64,000 nucleotides of DNA from Pinus tabuliformis (lineage: Eukaryota; Streptophyta; Pinopsida; Pinales; Pinaceae): the NCBI GenBank assembly GCA_031772625.1, contig CM062816.1:833132071-833196070 (forward strand), read 5' to 3'. The notes beneath the pieces were generated by a model. The model ran no database searches, was not told the DNA's origin, and worked only from the letters and a program-made list of their open reading frames with translations. Shown here one piece after another: positions 1 through 12,465 of this stretch (within the stretch, counting starts at the first letter, position 1; every line of letters starts with the position of its first letter). The translations under genes and the position numbers were made by a program.

Positions 1-1611
1 TTTTGGTCCTCGTCGATCGCCTATATCTTGTGTCCTATTGTCTCATTGTTCTATATGATTTGGTAGCTGTTTGATGATAGAGAACACTAATAATAATAAT
101 AAGAAAAGAAGAAGTTAATCAAGAAAAGTAAAATTACATCATAAGCAGTTATCAAAATAAGAGAAATCACCTACACTTTATTGCCCCCTAGATTTCTCAA
201 CAGGGAGCTGCTCCCCCGCAACCTTGGGATGCATACATTTTTACTAGGGTCATGATAGAGGAGTTGAACAATCAATGCCACCAACATTGAGGTACATAGA
301 GGGCTTAGTCCTCTTACTTAAATGCTAGTTCCATACGGTCATACATAACAGACTCCAATGAAAAAATGTTGCAATCCCCCAAAACCTCAAATTCTGAATA
401 CCAATGGGTTTTGAGTGGGATCTAAAATTTACTTTCTCCATGTTAAAAATTTAAGTAATTCTCTTTATCTTTCATTTCCATCCATTAAGAATTTAACATT
501 ACCATTAATTGCATAGAATTAGTAGGGCTGGGACAAATTCACTTCCCAACAGTGGAAATCCCTTTTAATATTGCTTAATCGCCCTTCGCTACACTCCAAA
601 ACCTTTGAGAGGTTCAAACATGTGACTGAATTGCGTGAGAATGTGGCAGTAAAATGATTTTAAGATGCTTTTTCACTAGACACGTGTCTAAAGTTTGGGA
701 TACTAGTAGGGCTCGCGTTTGGCAGCAGTGAAACTCGTTTCGGACATGCGTCACACGAATGTTGTGTCCAACACAGGAAATACATGACACGAGGGGGGCA
801 GGGATGGGCGTGGGGGGTGAGAATGTGTCGTGTTACTTAGGAATGCGCATTAAAGAGCTTAAAGATGATTTTGATAACAATGAAATGCACTACCTACCTG
901 GATAATAAGATTCATGGTGTGATTTATGGTTTGGAAGAACCTTTTGTGATTCTTTGAAGTCACTTCTACTTGAAGTCTAGAGGTAATGCCATCTCCTTGT
1001 CATGTCTGCAACACGTCTCCTTGGTATCTTCTCAAGAATATTATGGTAGTTTATATGAAGATATGTCGAGCGTACTACGCTGTATTACTAAATTAACATT
1101 TATTCATCGAATATGCACAAAGATCAATCTAAATTTTGTTTAAAGAATGCTGCACAACAACTTTAAAATTCCAAAGTGAGCGTTTCCCTTATATGGAGCA
1201 GTTTGACTTGTTGCTAGTTGTTCCTTAGTGGGAGACTGGGAGAATATGACATGCCCATAAAGCGATGGTGATCCCTAGTAGTTAAAAATTAAAAGCTGCA
1301 TGGCGTTATTCTAAGTATTCATCTCAAATTTGGTGTGGCTCCATCCCACGGAATCATTGAATTTGCTATACGAATTCATGATCTTGTGATTATCCAGTTG
1401 CAGCACGCCATCTTTTTAAATTAAGATTAAACTACTTGGTTGACATTTCCTTCGTTCTCAATGCTATTTACATTGTATTATTATAAATTAGAATGTATCA
1501 CACAGTTAAAACTGTGGCCATGTAGTGTTTACATGTACAAACCATGTTATACATGTAGAGAGTCAGGTAGTTTTTGAGTATTTACAAGTGATGTTAATTC
1601 TTTGTCACCAG
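1..1611 (+). other. Presumed intron or 5' flank of the acyl-CoA oxidase gene
   Basis: No exon, RNA gene or mobile-element terminus was recognised here. The next feature starts with an internal exon that has a good 3' splice site, so this stretch is most likely a long upstream intron. I searched for the coding block that normally precedes the FIEK motif in plant acyl-CoA oxidases and did not find it, so the remaining exons lie outside the window. Confidence 0.5.
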
Positions 1612-2121
1612 ATTTATAGAGAAAGTACAGCAAGACATTCCAGGAGAGGGAATCAAACATCAGCTTCAGTTGTTATGCAGTGTGTATGCACTATCATTGC
1701 TGCACAACCATCTTGGTGATTTCCTTTCCACTGGTTACATTGATAGCGAACAATCAGCACTTGCAACTGATCAGCTACGTGCACTCTACTCACAGGTTTT
1801 TATATCAATTTCTTTATAAATGACTATTATACATGATTTCTAGATTGTTCACTCTTTAGCATTTCTATAATGATTTAAGAATGCCATAAATAATGTTATG
1901 CTGGGTTGCAGGTTCGTCCAAATGCTGTGGCTCTTGTAGATGCATTTAATTATACAGATCACTTTTTGGGATCTATACTTGGACGATATGATGGAAATGT
2001 CTATCCACATCTATATGAGGAAGCTTTCAAGGATCCTTTGAATGAGACAGTTGTACCCGAAGGTTATGAGGAACACATTCGTCCACTTCTCAAGCAACAG
2101 GTTAAAATTTCAAGATTGTGA
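1612..2121 (+). CDS. ACX1: Peroxisomal acyl-CoA oxidase, last two exons (ACX1-type)
   Basis: These are the 3'-terminal exons of an acyl-CoA oxidase, the flavoenzyme that starts peroxisomal fatty-acid beta-oxidation by making trans-2-enoyl-CoA and hydrogen peroxide. Exon one is 1612-1795: AG precedes it, GT follows it, and it encodes 61 residues from FIEKVQQDIPGEG to DQLRALYSQ. Exon two is 1912-2121, starting after TTGCAG and encoding 69 residues that include DAFNYTDHFLGSILGRYDG and end in SRL before the stop. SRL is a type 1 peroxisomal targeting signal, as expected for this family. The exon phases match and there are no stops, so the gene looks functional at this end. Similarity is clearly to plant ACX1, the long-chain/jasmonate-pathway type, recognised from family knowledge; assignment to a specific paralogue is less certain. 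A 116-bp intron separates the exons. Confidence 0.93.
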
Positions 2122-3299
2122 ATTAAAAGGTTTAAATTATTTCCAGGATATATTTATATAAATATTATATTTTCTATCCTATTATTGAATAATTCGACGT
2201 CCATGCATGGTTTTGGAGTCACTATTGTTTGATAAACATACCATTGATATACTTGTCTACTTGAGCACAGTTCTGTTGTAACTGCATTAAGCAGGGCCAA
2301 GTGATAAATAAACTCGTTCAAGAAGAAAAAGTCTAGTTGGAAATACTTAATGAATACTGGCTTTGCAAAATGTTATTGCTTTTTTGGACAGTTTATTGAT
2401 TGATTACGGTTGGATAATTCTTGATGAAATTTCCTACGAATAATTTGAGGTAATGGCCCACCAGAAACTAGACGTTTGGAGTCAAATGATATTTTATTAG
2501 CAGGATTTAAGTTTGTATATACTATTTTACATATTCCTTATATATCAATTTTGAATTCTTCTCCGAATATCAACATTTGGTTGTTAAGACAGATCTTACG
2601 AGCACTGAAAATTGCTAAATATGCAATTTTAAGACAAGAAAACACTAGCACACACTCGCGTATATTGTAGTTAAGATTAAAATTTCATTATACCATTGTC
2701 TGATTTCCTGCGTTATTATCATCATTATACTTACCTGGGCAGGGTCAATTGCTTAATCAAAGAAGGCCGATGGCCTATGAAGGCCTCCTTCATTACTAGT
2801 GCCAAAGCATATCCCGTGTGTCATCCCCATATGCTCACTATTATGTATTTTTCTCATAATTTGGTTTGCTTCCAGTGATTTACACGTTGCTTGACTGGAT
2901 GGAACTATCCTTTTATGATGACTCGTTAATGATCGCCATAATGAAGATGCTACACAGGAAGGCCTAATTAGTTATTTGAAAACTTGTGTTCCCAATTTTC
3001 ATGTACATCGGGCCTTTGTGTAAATAAAGAGAATGCCCTGCTGGCTAGTTGAAAGCTTTCGTTCTCCCGATTGTCATGGTGGCTAGTTGAAAGCTTTCGT
3101 TCTCTCGATTGCCATGTACGTTGGGCCTTTGTGTATATAAAGAGAGTGCCTTGCTGGCTAATTCAAAGCTTTGTCCCACTCCTCCAGTTGAGGAGTCGTT
3201 CTGCCCTTTGGAGGATGGTGGGAAAATAAAATGAGATGAGATGAACGCTCTCCTTCATTTGGCCGCTCAACGCCCTTCACACGTCGTCCTCACTTGTTC
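2122..3299. other. Non-coding 3' flank with short local duplications
   Basis: No coding region recognised. Around 3000-3170 a block containing GGCTAGTTGAAAGCTTTCGT is repeated in imperfect tandem, together with a repeated segment containing GGGCCTTTGTGTA and ATAAAGAGA. The short ORFs here have no family resemblance. Confidence 0.5.
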
Positions 3300-3625
3300 A
3301 AATTGAGGGGGAGCTGTGAGGGGAGTTGCAGTGAGGTGTGAGTCGCTGTGAGGGGAGCTGCGGTGAGGGCAGAGGCGAGGGAGCTGTGAGGTGAGAGCTG
3401 CGGTGAGGTTGTGAGGGCTGCGGGAGCTGCGTTGAGAGCTGAGGGGAGCTGTGAGGGGAGCTGCGGTGAGGGGAGAGGCGAGGGAGCCGTGAGGTGAGAG
3501 CTGCGGCGAGGGGAGCTGTGTGAAGCTGCGGGGAGTACTGGGAGCTGCAAGGGGTTGTGAGGAGCTGTGAAGCGAAGCGGTGAGGGCTGAACGTTGAGCA
3601 TTGAGGGAGGAGCGTGAGCGCTGAG
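3300..3625. repeat. GA-rich minisatellite (GGGAGCTG(C/T)GGTGAG type)
   Basis: Imperfect tandem copies of a purine-rich unit built from GGGAGCTGTGAGG and GGAGCTGCGGTGAGG run across about 320 bp. The Ser/Pro/Leu-rich minus-strand ORFs over it are low-complexity by-products of the repeat, not genes. Confidence 0.75.
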
Positions 3626-3737
3626 GGTTTGCGCGTGGAGCGAGGCCGATAGTGACGGCAATTTTGAGTTTCATTTTCCGCTGAAGGAACAGGTCAGACC
3701 CACAATTTCGTTTTCAACTGAAGGGGCAGGTCGAACC

Positions 3738-3997
3738 CACATTTCCCTCATTTACATATTATTTATTTTTTGTGTTTTTGGTCTTCGTTTTAAAACATCA
3801 AGCTAGAGCTCTATAAAACCAGGGTCATTAAACCTTTGTTAACGAGAAAAAGTCTAAATGCCCACATTTCCCACATTTCCCTCATTTACATATTATTTAT
3901 ATTTTTTGTGTTTTTGGTTTTCATTTTAAAACATCAAGCTAGAGCTCTATAAAACCAGGTTCATTAAACCTTTGTTAACGAGAAAAAGTCTAAATGC
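3738..3997. repeat. Tandem duplication of a ~125-bp segment
   Basis: Copy one is 3738-3861 and copy two is 3872-3997. Both begin CACATTTCCCTCATTTACAT and end AAAAAGTCTAAATGC, and they are nearly identical, so the duplication is recent. Confidence 0.9.
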
Positions 3998-5214
3998 AAA
4001 AGCATTTTAGTATGGAGACAGGGTCCAGTGCAAAAAAAGCACTGGTCTTGGTGAAAAAGAAGTATCCAGGAATCTCGGAGATAGGGAAATTTCATCCTTC
4101 AACCGAAATGCTAATAAAAGGAAACAATTAATAAAAAACCCAAATATTGAACAACAATTGAGTGTAGGAATACTTGGTTTCTTTAGCACTCCATTCGTGG
4201 AGTGTTCTACTCAAACATTATTGAAAAGAAAACTATGAAAACAAGATGTCTTATAAAGTAGCCTAAACATAGGCTAAACAAAACAAGTATAAGAAAGTAA
4301 CATAATATCAATATTTCTTACTATGAAGGATCTCCTATAATTAAATATAATAAAGACTAGGAGATTAGAGTGGAATAACTAGTAAAGGCTTGATCTCATG
4401 GCATATTAATATACATTAATTATATTGTACCTTTGTTTTTGGAATAGTTTATGAATTATTACACATTAATTATATTGTACCTTTGTTTTTGGAATAGTTT
4501 ATGAATTATTACTTTTAAGTATTGTAATGTGAGATATTGCCATGGAGATTACTTCTTAAATCAAATATAACATTTCGGCTGGGAATTGACTTTTTTATTT
4601 TAATATATTGAGACATTTAATAACTAATTATTTTGATTATTCAAAACATTTGATTATTATGTTCGAATGTAAAATTTTAATGTTCAGGCAAGGAAATTCA
4701 TATTTTTGTTTATCTATGATTAGTCTATATTTAAAGTAACAATAATAATCTAATTTTAAGGTAATGGCCAAGACAAGCATCAAATTGGTATATGTGATCT
4801 TATTATTTGTCGGACAAGGGACTCCCTTTTCATACAATGATTTGACTTGATTTTTAAAGTCTACTGAAGTGTACATACTCTACATCCCTTTGGATTTGAA
4901 TTTTTGACTATTACAAAGAAACACATTCTTAATTATTACTTTACCCTCTAGAATAAGTACGATAAAAGAAAATGCATGTTACTTTGCCTATATAGAATGA
5001 GTATATATAGATTCTCATTCTCATTGGAAACAGTTCACGTGCTTATAATTTTCATCTTTTTTTACGATATGGACATGACATTATATTGAATACCGATAAT
5101 AAGATTCATTTTCCATCTTAATTAAAAATTGTTAAAGCAAATATTTAGAATTGTCAAATTAATTTCATAGACAAACTAAAAAAATTGATTCCGTACCTTC
5201 GATAGTCTTCAAAT
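3998..5214. other. AT-rich non-coding DNA
   Basis: Nothing recognisable apart from the 50-bp tandem duplication listed separately. Short ORFs show no family features. Confidence 0.5.
4413..4512. repeat. Exact 50-bp tandem duplication
   Basis: The block starting ACATTAATTATATTGTACC and ending near TTTATGAATTATTAC occurs twice in a row with a 50-bp period and essentially no differences. Confidence 0.9.
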
Positions 5215-5320
5215 ATGAGCATGTAAATGAATGATAAGGAGTTGAAGGTGTCAATAAGCACAATATGATGAGCATGTAAATGAATGATAAGGAGTTGAAG
5301 GTGTCAATAAGCACAATATG
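5215..5320. repeat. Exact 53-bp tandem duplication
   Basis: ATGAGCATGTAAATGAATGA to GCACAATATG is repeated twice in tandem, copy two starting at 5268. Confidence 0.92.
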
Positions 5321-5539
5321 AGTTTCATAGCCCTAGCCTTTCGCTCTAAACTTGTTGAAGTGACCTTAAACAAAGGGCCTGTAAACTTAAAGTTTATGTA
5401 ATTGAGACAACATTCTCTAGGTGAAAGGCTTTTTAAAAATTTACTACTATATTTTATTAAATAGAGATTATAATAAAATTTAGAAAATGTCACCACTTTA
5501 TCATATAGGGTATTATGTAGATTTCATAATGTTTTGAAA

Positions 5540-6790
5540 CAGATTTATATTGAACTTTTTTAGGTCAACATTATAGATGATATTGTTACCATTATTGTAG
5601 AAAAGTAAAATTTCATCTTTTAAAGAATTAAAATTGACTAATGTGGAAGAGTTGAATGTGAATCATGTGGGCTTTCAAGGTGTGTTGTGATGGTCAATTT
5701 GCTTTAATCTAGTTGTGTGAACATTTTTTTGTAGATTGATTTACTTGATATACCATTTCCCAGCATTTTGGAAAAAAGCGAAATTTTCTCTCCATAACGA
5801 GTAAAGTTAAACCATGTAGGGTTTCAAATGTCATAATGTTCATCATGCTTTTGGATGAACGTTGTGTTGAAAATTTATGCTAAGTTGACATTTCATGTAA
5901 TGCTATGACCCACCATCATTGAAAGAATTCAAAATTTCCCCTCCATAAATGATTACATTCAAATAATGTGGGTGTCATATGTTTTCACAATATTCATTAT
6001 GCTTTTGATTTAGATTTGTATTGAAATTGTTTGGAGACCAACATGAAAGGTGATATTATTAACGTCAATGGAAAAAACAAAAACTAAATAATATTAGACT
6101 TTTGTAGGTTGTTATAATGTTTAGCACGCTTTTGGATTGAATTTGTGGAATTTGTTTTGTAAATTGATGCTTTAGGTAAATAATATTTTCCATCATAAGG
6201 GAGAGAAAAAGTCAATTTTCATGAATAATTAAAATTTTAGGATATTTAGATACTTAAGACCTGTTAAATTCAACTTGGTCTAATATGTCTATTAGGTGAA
6301 AGTGTATATTTTAGTGTGTTTCTTTAGTATGTATTGATTGCATTGTAACTCAATGATCATGATATGTTATAGACATAGAGTGATTTGATGGTTCATATTC
6401 TCCTTAATACTAATGACTATTGATCAATGGCTTGACACCTAATTGGTCCATGACCTCTATTGAAAGGGCATGGAGGGTCATGGTTGATGATTGATTGCAA
6501 GAAGCCTCTTATGTAATTTTTTTCTTTTTCCTTAAGTGGTCATGTTGGATATGCTCGTGGTCTGTTTCCCTCTTTGAGGGTATTAAACACGCAAAAATAC
6601 TAGTGTTGTGATCTTTGATCTGGTTGTGTGAGTGGTTACTAAAGGTATTCATCATGTATGGAATACCTTGTTTGCTCGAACATAAAATTGAATCGTGTAG
6701 GTTTTCAAGGCTTGTCATATTATTCATCACACTTTTGGACTAGAGTTGTGTTGAAAATGTGTGCAAGTTAATGTTTTAGGCAATTAATCC
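5540..6790. repeat. Old, diverged tandem repeat array
   Basis: A recurring order of short motifs can be followed by eye: GTAGG-TTTCAA, then TCATAATGTTCATCATGCTTTTGGA, GTTGTGTTGAAAATT and a 'gttgacattt' block. Recognisable copies lie near 5670-5760, 5815-5900, 5970-6050, 6105-6180 and 6695-6780. Units are roughly 170-200 bp, strongly diverged and disturbed by indels. It reads as a decayed satellite-like array, not genes. Confidence 0.45.
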
Positions 6791-8426
6791 TTTCACTTCT
6801 TTTCTAGCACTCTACTATAATGACATTATTGATAAATTCAAAGAACAACGAGTTTTTAGTATCAATGATAAGTTTGAAGTTTTGTAGAACCCTTTCTTTT
6901 CGTATTTTAATACCTTGCCATCATGTCCATTGATAAAAGGGTCTTGCTGATAGTCCTTAACTTAGAAAGCATAAAAATTAAACAATAATGAATAATTTTT
7001 GTTGCATTATAGATGTATACAAATCAACATAGTCTGACAAATAGATGAAATGATGACCCTTTTATAGATTTTTTTTTTCCATACAATTTTTCTTGATATC
7101 CAACAAAGACTTTTAGGTACCATAAGGTTAAGTTGTTTAATTGGAAAATTTTGAGTTCCCCATGGGTTTTTAGGAATTGAATCCATTTATGCTTTCGAAT
7201 ATACATCTAAAAAAGAAAAAATCACAATCTCACCCGAAATTGTATCCCCACATTACAACGAAAAATACCATTTTGTCTATTAGTGAGATTGCGCCTTACA
7301 TATCCCCTATTAAATGTAGAAGCTATTTATTATAATGATTCTTTATTGAGGAATATTACCATGTTGTGCCATAAGTTGGCTACAACTATTAATTGATCAT
7401 ACCTAATGTAAAAAAGGGTTAGATGATGAATGAAAATGTACATGAGAGACTTGGTACCTTATATAATCATGCTTAATACAAAATGATTTCTAGGAAATTT
7501 ATCAATCATCACTCACCCTTAGACATTAGTTAATCATCACTCACCCCTAGACTTCTAGGTGCATCATGTTTTTATAATATTTTCTCTTACACCGAAGTAC
7601 TATGGTTGTGTAATTGGCAAATCAATTGGTGACAATTAATGTAATTTCATATGGCTCATATAAGTAAGTATATCTCAAAGAACTATTTCATATCTTTGAA
7701 ATGCTTATGCATCAACTATTTATATATTCCATGGTGTTCACTTATCATTTACCCCTTGACTTCCTCTACGTGCATATCATCTTATTATAATACTTTATCT
7801 CTGCACCAAAAGTATTGTGGTTGCATGAATGGAAATATGATCGAAAACAATTTAAGGTAATTACATATGGCTCAAAGTACTAAATAGCCTAATGAATTAT
7901 TTCATGTCTTTTAGAGGCTTATAAGTTAACTATCTATAGATTCATTAGTATTCAAGTTTATTTTGAGTGCATACTTGCATTCTCATTTATTGCCATTGCA
8001 TATCAATCTTATGTGCATCATCGTTGCTTATCCTAAGGTACTCTTCATAATATTTCTCTAGTCCTATATCCATTATGGTGGTAGGAGTTGGATGTTGATC
8101 CATGGCACACGGGAAAAGAATGAATGCTATACATCTAGAAGTGAGCTAAATCCTTAAAAGTTATGTTTGAAAACCTTGATGATAGAATTGAAACCTATTA
8201 GAGCTTGTGAACCATGCCATCCCAATTGAGAAATATATTAACACAAACTATGCTTAACAATAATAAAAGTTATTATTTACAATAGAAGGAAAATGATTTA
8301 AAGTCCTTCAAATGGAAACTTGACATTAAAGATATAGAAAGTAACATTCCTTAAGTTTAATGGTAGAGGGATATATTAATGCTTGATATAGAAAAGTATA
8401 AGTTTGATGGTGAAAGGATGAACATT
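6791..8426. other. AT-rich non-coding DNA
   Basis: No genes recognised. It contains one diverged tandem duplication, listed separately, and ends at the target-site duplication of the Copia element. Confidence 0.5.
7525..7945. repeat. Diverged tandem duplication of ~210 bp
   Basis: Two related copies share the ordered motifs TTATCA(T)-(T)CACCCCT, TATAATA-TTTCTC, ACCGAAGTACTATGGTTG or CCAAAAGTATTGTGGTTG, ATATGGCTCA and TTTCATATCTTT-GAAATGCTTAT. Copy two begins near 7740. Confidence 0.6.
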
Positions 8427-8464
8427 ATTCATGTTAGTTTTTGTGCATCAGACGTGTTCTAGTC

Positions 8465-10894
8465 TCGACTGTCAAACACATACGTGGCAGCGACAGAATA
8501 TGAGTGATAAGCATGAGAGTACATCTATTATTGACATGATATACATTTATAATACATAGGAGTGACCCTTGGTTTCATATTCCAAGTGGTCCCTTGGACT
8601 CCCTTTGGTTGTTCAAATTTCACACCAACCCTTAGAGTATTAGGTGTCCAACATCCCCCCCTTAATCCGAAGGGTTATGTATGAGTCCAAGAAAGTTGTA
8701 ATACAAAACATGCAAAAATGCATGGCAGCGCTACACTGAATGTGCTCTCTGAAATGTTGGTATAAGGGAGGTGGTTTAAGGATGACCACGAGCACTCGAA
8801 TGCTTAGTGTAGTTCCCGAAACTCTTCCAAATTTGGCATGACGCTGAGGTCTTCTGCTAGAGGAAGTGCTCCTAATGTTTTGAAGAGGGAAACTTTCAAC
8901 CATGAAAGGGAGATCTCACCCCGCATAAAAAGGGAGAACCTCAACCTGAAAAGAGAGGTCTCAACCTGTGATGGTTTAAGGATGACCAACAACTCTTGAA
9001 TGCTTAATGCAATTCTTGGAACTTTTCCAAAACTGGAAAGAAGTTGAAGTCTTCTGCTAGAGGAAGTGTCCCCAATTCTTTGAAGAGGCATCACCAACTG
9101 AAGGCATGCTCAGGGGCATCTTTGTCTTTGGCTACAACTCTGAATCTGGTATGGTAGGTTGTGGCTCAGGCTCACTTGATGTGGCTTTGAAGCTTGTAGA
9201 TGACCATCACTTCCCCCCCTGTCAGATACAAGGTGAGAAGATGAAGAGATCTCAACTGTAAGACTTTTCAATATTCGAGAACAAGTTCTGACATATGACT
9301 GAAATATCTTCTTGGCTGTTGAAACCCATTGCCAAGAAGTGATTCATCCAAGATGAATCTTTGTTCTTGCAGGAGGCTTGTTTTTGAAGCATCTGTTTGA
9401 AGAATGAGTGGTTTTATGAAAGTGCTCTCATGGATGAAGATCAAAACAGTGATCTTTCATATGGCCAACTCGGTCACAATGTTGGCATTTAGCATTTTGT
9501 TATTGCTGCTGTGGAAAATGAACAGAATCTGAAACAACTGAAGGTGAATTGTCATGAAGGAATCCAACACTCTGAAACTGAATGGGCTTTGAGTAATTTG
9601 GAATATGAAAGGAAACGCCCTTGTCATATCCAAACCAATGCTGTGCTTGTTGTGGACAAGCTCTTCCCAAGGTTTGATGATGGGCTTGGGAAGTGCAGAT
9701 TGAATTTCTGTATCTGCATGTACAACTGCTGCTTCATTGGATACTAAATCTAAATGAACTTCAACAATATTGACTTGCTGCTGATCAGAGTTTATCTCAA
9801 TGTTCTGAACGGAATGGTGCTTACGATGTTGTAGCTCTTCTTGTTGTAGCTTTGTCTCAAGCTGCAAAAACTCAATGTTCTCCTGTGCATGTTGGAGACA
9901 AGTTTTAATATTGGGAAGAGGTAACGGGCCTCAAACATAATAAAATTGTAGACTAAGGAGAGAAGAGGGCGAGATTACTAAAACTAGAGACCTCGCTGAC
10001 GGATAGGGAGTGTTTTTCATTTGATTTTCAGATCTGTATGCAACACATGCCAACGCTATTAAAGAAGAAGCTTAAACTAGGGACCTGCAAACCTAATGCT
10101 TATGTAGCTTAGAGGCAGATCTGACAACCTTTAATTAGGCGTGGATGGTAGCGCTGAGTACCCAGGCTAAAAATGTGGGATCTGAGAGGACAGAGTCACT
10201 GACAGTAACGTCCACGACCATTCATTTCTTGCTGGCTTTCCCAAATTTTACACTGAGTATGAGGAGACTAGCTGTTTTTTTTTTTTTTCTATGTTGAGAA
10301 TGCAAATAGAAAGACCACAAATCAATTCCAAACCAAACTCAGATTAGAGTAGCTATGAAGTAGCTATGAACCATATGATATAATGAACATAAAGTGACAT
10401 GAACCAGTGCTCAAAATAATCTCAATGCATATATAAATACGACCCTCATATAAAACGAAATTTAATGCAGGAGTAACGCTACAACTTCACATGTAAACCT
10501 TGAACTTCAATTAATGCACAGAGAAAGAACATATATACTAGGATTTAGTGGGGTAGAGAGCCAAATTTAGGTCATGCGTTCTAATGGGTGCATATTTAAG
10601 AGAGTTTAGATAACACCCAGGTCTAGAAACAAACTCATAGAGAATGACCACAAAAAATAGTTGCTCAAATTGGAGCACGACATGAATTCACCTGCTCTAA
10701 TACCATGTCAAGCACATACATGGCAACAACAAAATATGAATGATAAGCATGAGAGTCCATCTATTATTGACATGATATACATTTATAATACATAAGAGTG
10801 ACCCTTGGTTTCATATTCCAAGTGGTCCCTTAGACTCCTTTTGGCTGTTCAGCTTCCACACCAACCCTTAGAGGATTAGGTGTCCAACATCGAC
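8465..10894 (-). mobile_element. Short-LTR retroelement nested in the Copia LTR (minus orientation)
   Basis: The element spans 8470-10889 and is flanked by the 5-bp duplication TCGAC (8465-8469, 10890-10894). Its LTRs are 8470-8653 and 10706-10889, each 184 bp, with TG and CA ends. GCTCTAATACCA at 10694-10705, next to the right LTR, is the reverse complement of a Met-type primer-binding site, which fixes the orientation as minus. A pyrimidine run TCCCCCCC next to the left LTR is the matching polypurine tract. Inside is only a decayed gag-like frame, so the element is non-autonomous. Confidence 0.9.
9429..9867 (-). pseudogene. Gag-like fragment with CCHC zinc knuckle in the nested element
   Basis: Minus-strand reading gives a Gln/Glu-rich start, then PWEELVHNKHSIGL, a one-base frame break near 9630, a Gly-Tyr motif and a CCHC knuckle C-x2-C-x4-H-x4-C at about 9445-9489 (CQHCDRVGHMKDHC). 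The knuckle is typical of retroelement Gag proteins binding the genomic RNA. The frame change comes from an apparently missing G in a G run. A stop also lies between the two parts. No protease or polymerase follows. Confidence 0.6.
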
Positions 10895-11951
10895 TTTGCT
10901 TAGAGAGGCTAAGAAACACGATCTCCAAAACCCAGAAAAAGTTTCGAGAGAAAACACCCAGAGACAACTCAATTAAATTAAGTCTAACTTAGGGAAATCA
11001 ATTAATTAAAGGGAATTAATTGAGAAGAGTGAGAATGCTCTAGAAACTCACACAGATTGAGTTTGAAATAATCTTAATCATTGATGGAGATCTAATCATG
11101 ACCGTTGGTTCACCAATGAGAGATTATAAGAGTAGGATGCTGTGATGGAGATAGACGCATCGAGCTAGTGGGTAATCTAGGTAGACCAAATTTCCTAGAG
11201 AGCAAAGATTCAGTCAAGAAGAGAATTCGAGCTAGAGATTTGTAGCAGAGGCAAATGGGAAACAATAGAGATTCTGGTGGATTTTTCCAGTGCTAGAAGA
11301 GTCGGACAGAGGAGGTCGAATTATTCCACAGGAGGCTATGTAGGGGCTTGCATAGAGCCTCAAGAAGGTAGTTCTATTCAACCAGAGGGAAGGTCAATTT
11401 AGGTGCCGGAGACCAGGATAATTTTCCAGAGGGCTAAAGAGTCACTTCTAGAGGCAACAACAGGTAGGACATCTTGATCAGAGGAAAATTCAAGGAGTGC
11501 GTATGAGGGACTGCCCAACATTTGCACAGAGGCCTTTGTAGGGGTCTTGGATAGCCAGTTCGAGTGGCTAGATTGTTGCCGTATTGCTTGTGGGGAAGGG
11601 GAAAATTACCATAATATTTTTTCTAGTAATTTCTTTGGAGAGGATTGCTAGTTTGGCATCCAAATTTGTACTTCAAATTTTTTTTATTGAATAATAATAA
11701 TAAAACCCTCATCTACTGCACCTGTTTTCCCACATTAGGTTTTCCGGGTACATTTGTCCAAAAATAACGGTGTGAATCTATTGTGTGCACGCGCTCTATT
11801 TTCTCAATTCTAGTTTTTACTTTCTGCAGTATTTTTATGGTGAAGAAATTGCAGTGTGATTTATTTGCTATTTTGTCGTAAAAAAAGAAACTACATAATT
11901 AATTAGTTAGAAGAATAAATTCTAGTTGCTGCATTTCAAGGAATTTTCACA

Positions 11952-11963
11952 TGGTATCACAGC
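11952..11963 (+). other. Primer-binding site of the outer Copia element
   Basis: TGGTATCACAGC directly follows the left LTR and differs by one base from the usual initiator-Met complementary site TGGTATCAGAGC. Confidence 0.8.
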
Positions 11964-12465
11964 AATTTTGATTAGATCAGGATCTCAGTAGAGAGAGGGA
12001 GATAATTTCACAGTTCAAAGGGAGATCTGAGTGAATTTCTTCTAGATTTGTGCAGAGGCCAACCAAGAGTGCAAATTAACAGAACATGGGTTTGATTTCT
12101 AGTTGTAGGTGTAGGAAACATTTGAAAAGGCTAGTGCCAGTTCCAACAGGCAGTAATGTTGTCGGAAAGAAGTTCCTATGAAAATATCAATGTGTTCGTT
12201 AAGTAGATTTGGGCATAGTGATTTTGTAGCAGTTTTGCAATAGAAAAATCAACATTAGGAAGGGAAGAGAAAAGCGCACACAAAGGAATTTCTTTGAGGG
12301 TTTCCAGATCTAGCTGGTAGGTGGAAATCCGTGATTTCCAGTCACAGAAGGAAGCAACAAAGTAGATCTGCGCATTCCAGGAGGGAGTGCGAGTAGTAGA
12401 GAAGGAATCCAAGCAGGAAAGGGAGGAGATTCTAGTTTATTTTCCCAAATTTGAGTTTTGCAAAA

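Larger units (their letters stand above)
8432..11951 (+). repeat. Left LTR of the outer Copia element (interrupted)
   Basis: Begins TGTTAGTTTTTGTGCATCAGAC and ends AAGGAATTTTCACA, matching the right LTR at 14090-15214. The insertion at 8470-10894 (element plus one copy of its target duplication) splits it after position 38 of the LTR. Removing it aligns the two LTRs. Confidence 0.88.

Noticed and set aside
3267..3674. Two Ser/Leu/Pro-rich minus-strand ORFs
   Set aside because: They overlap the GA-rich minisatellite and only mirror its repeat.
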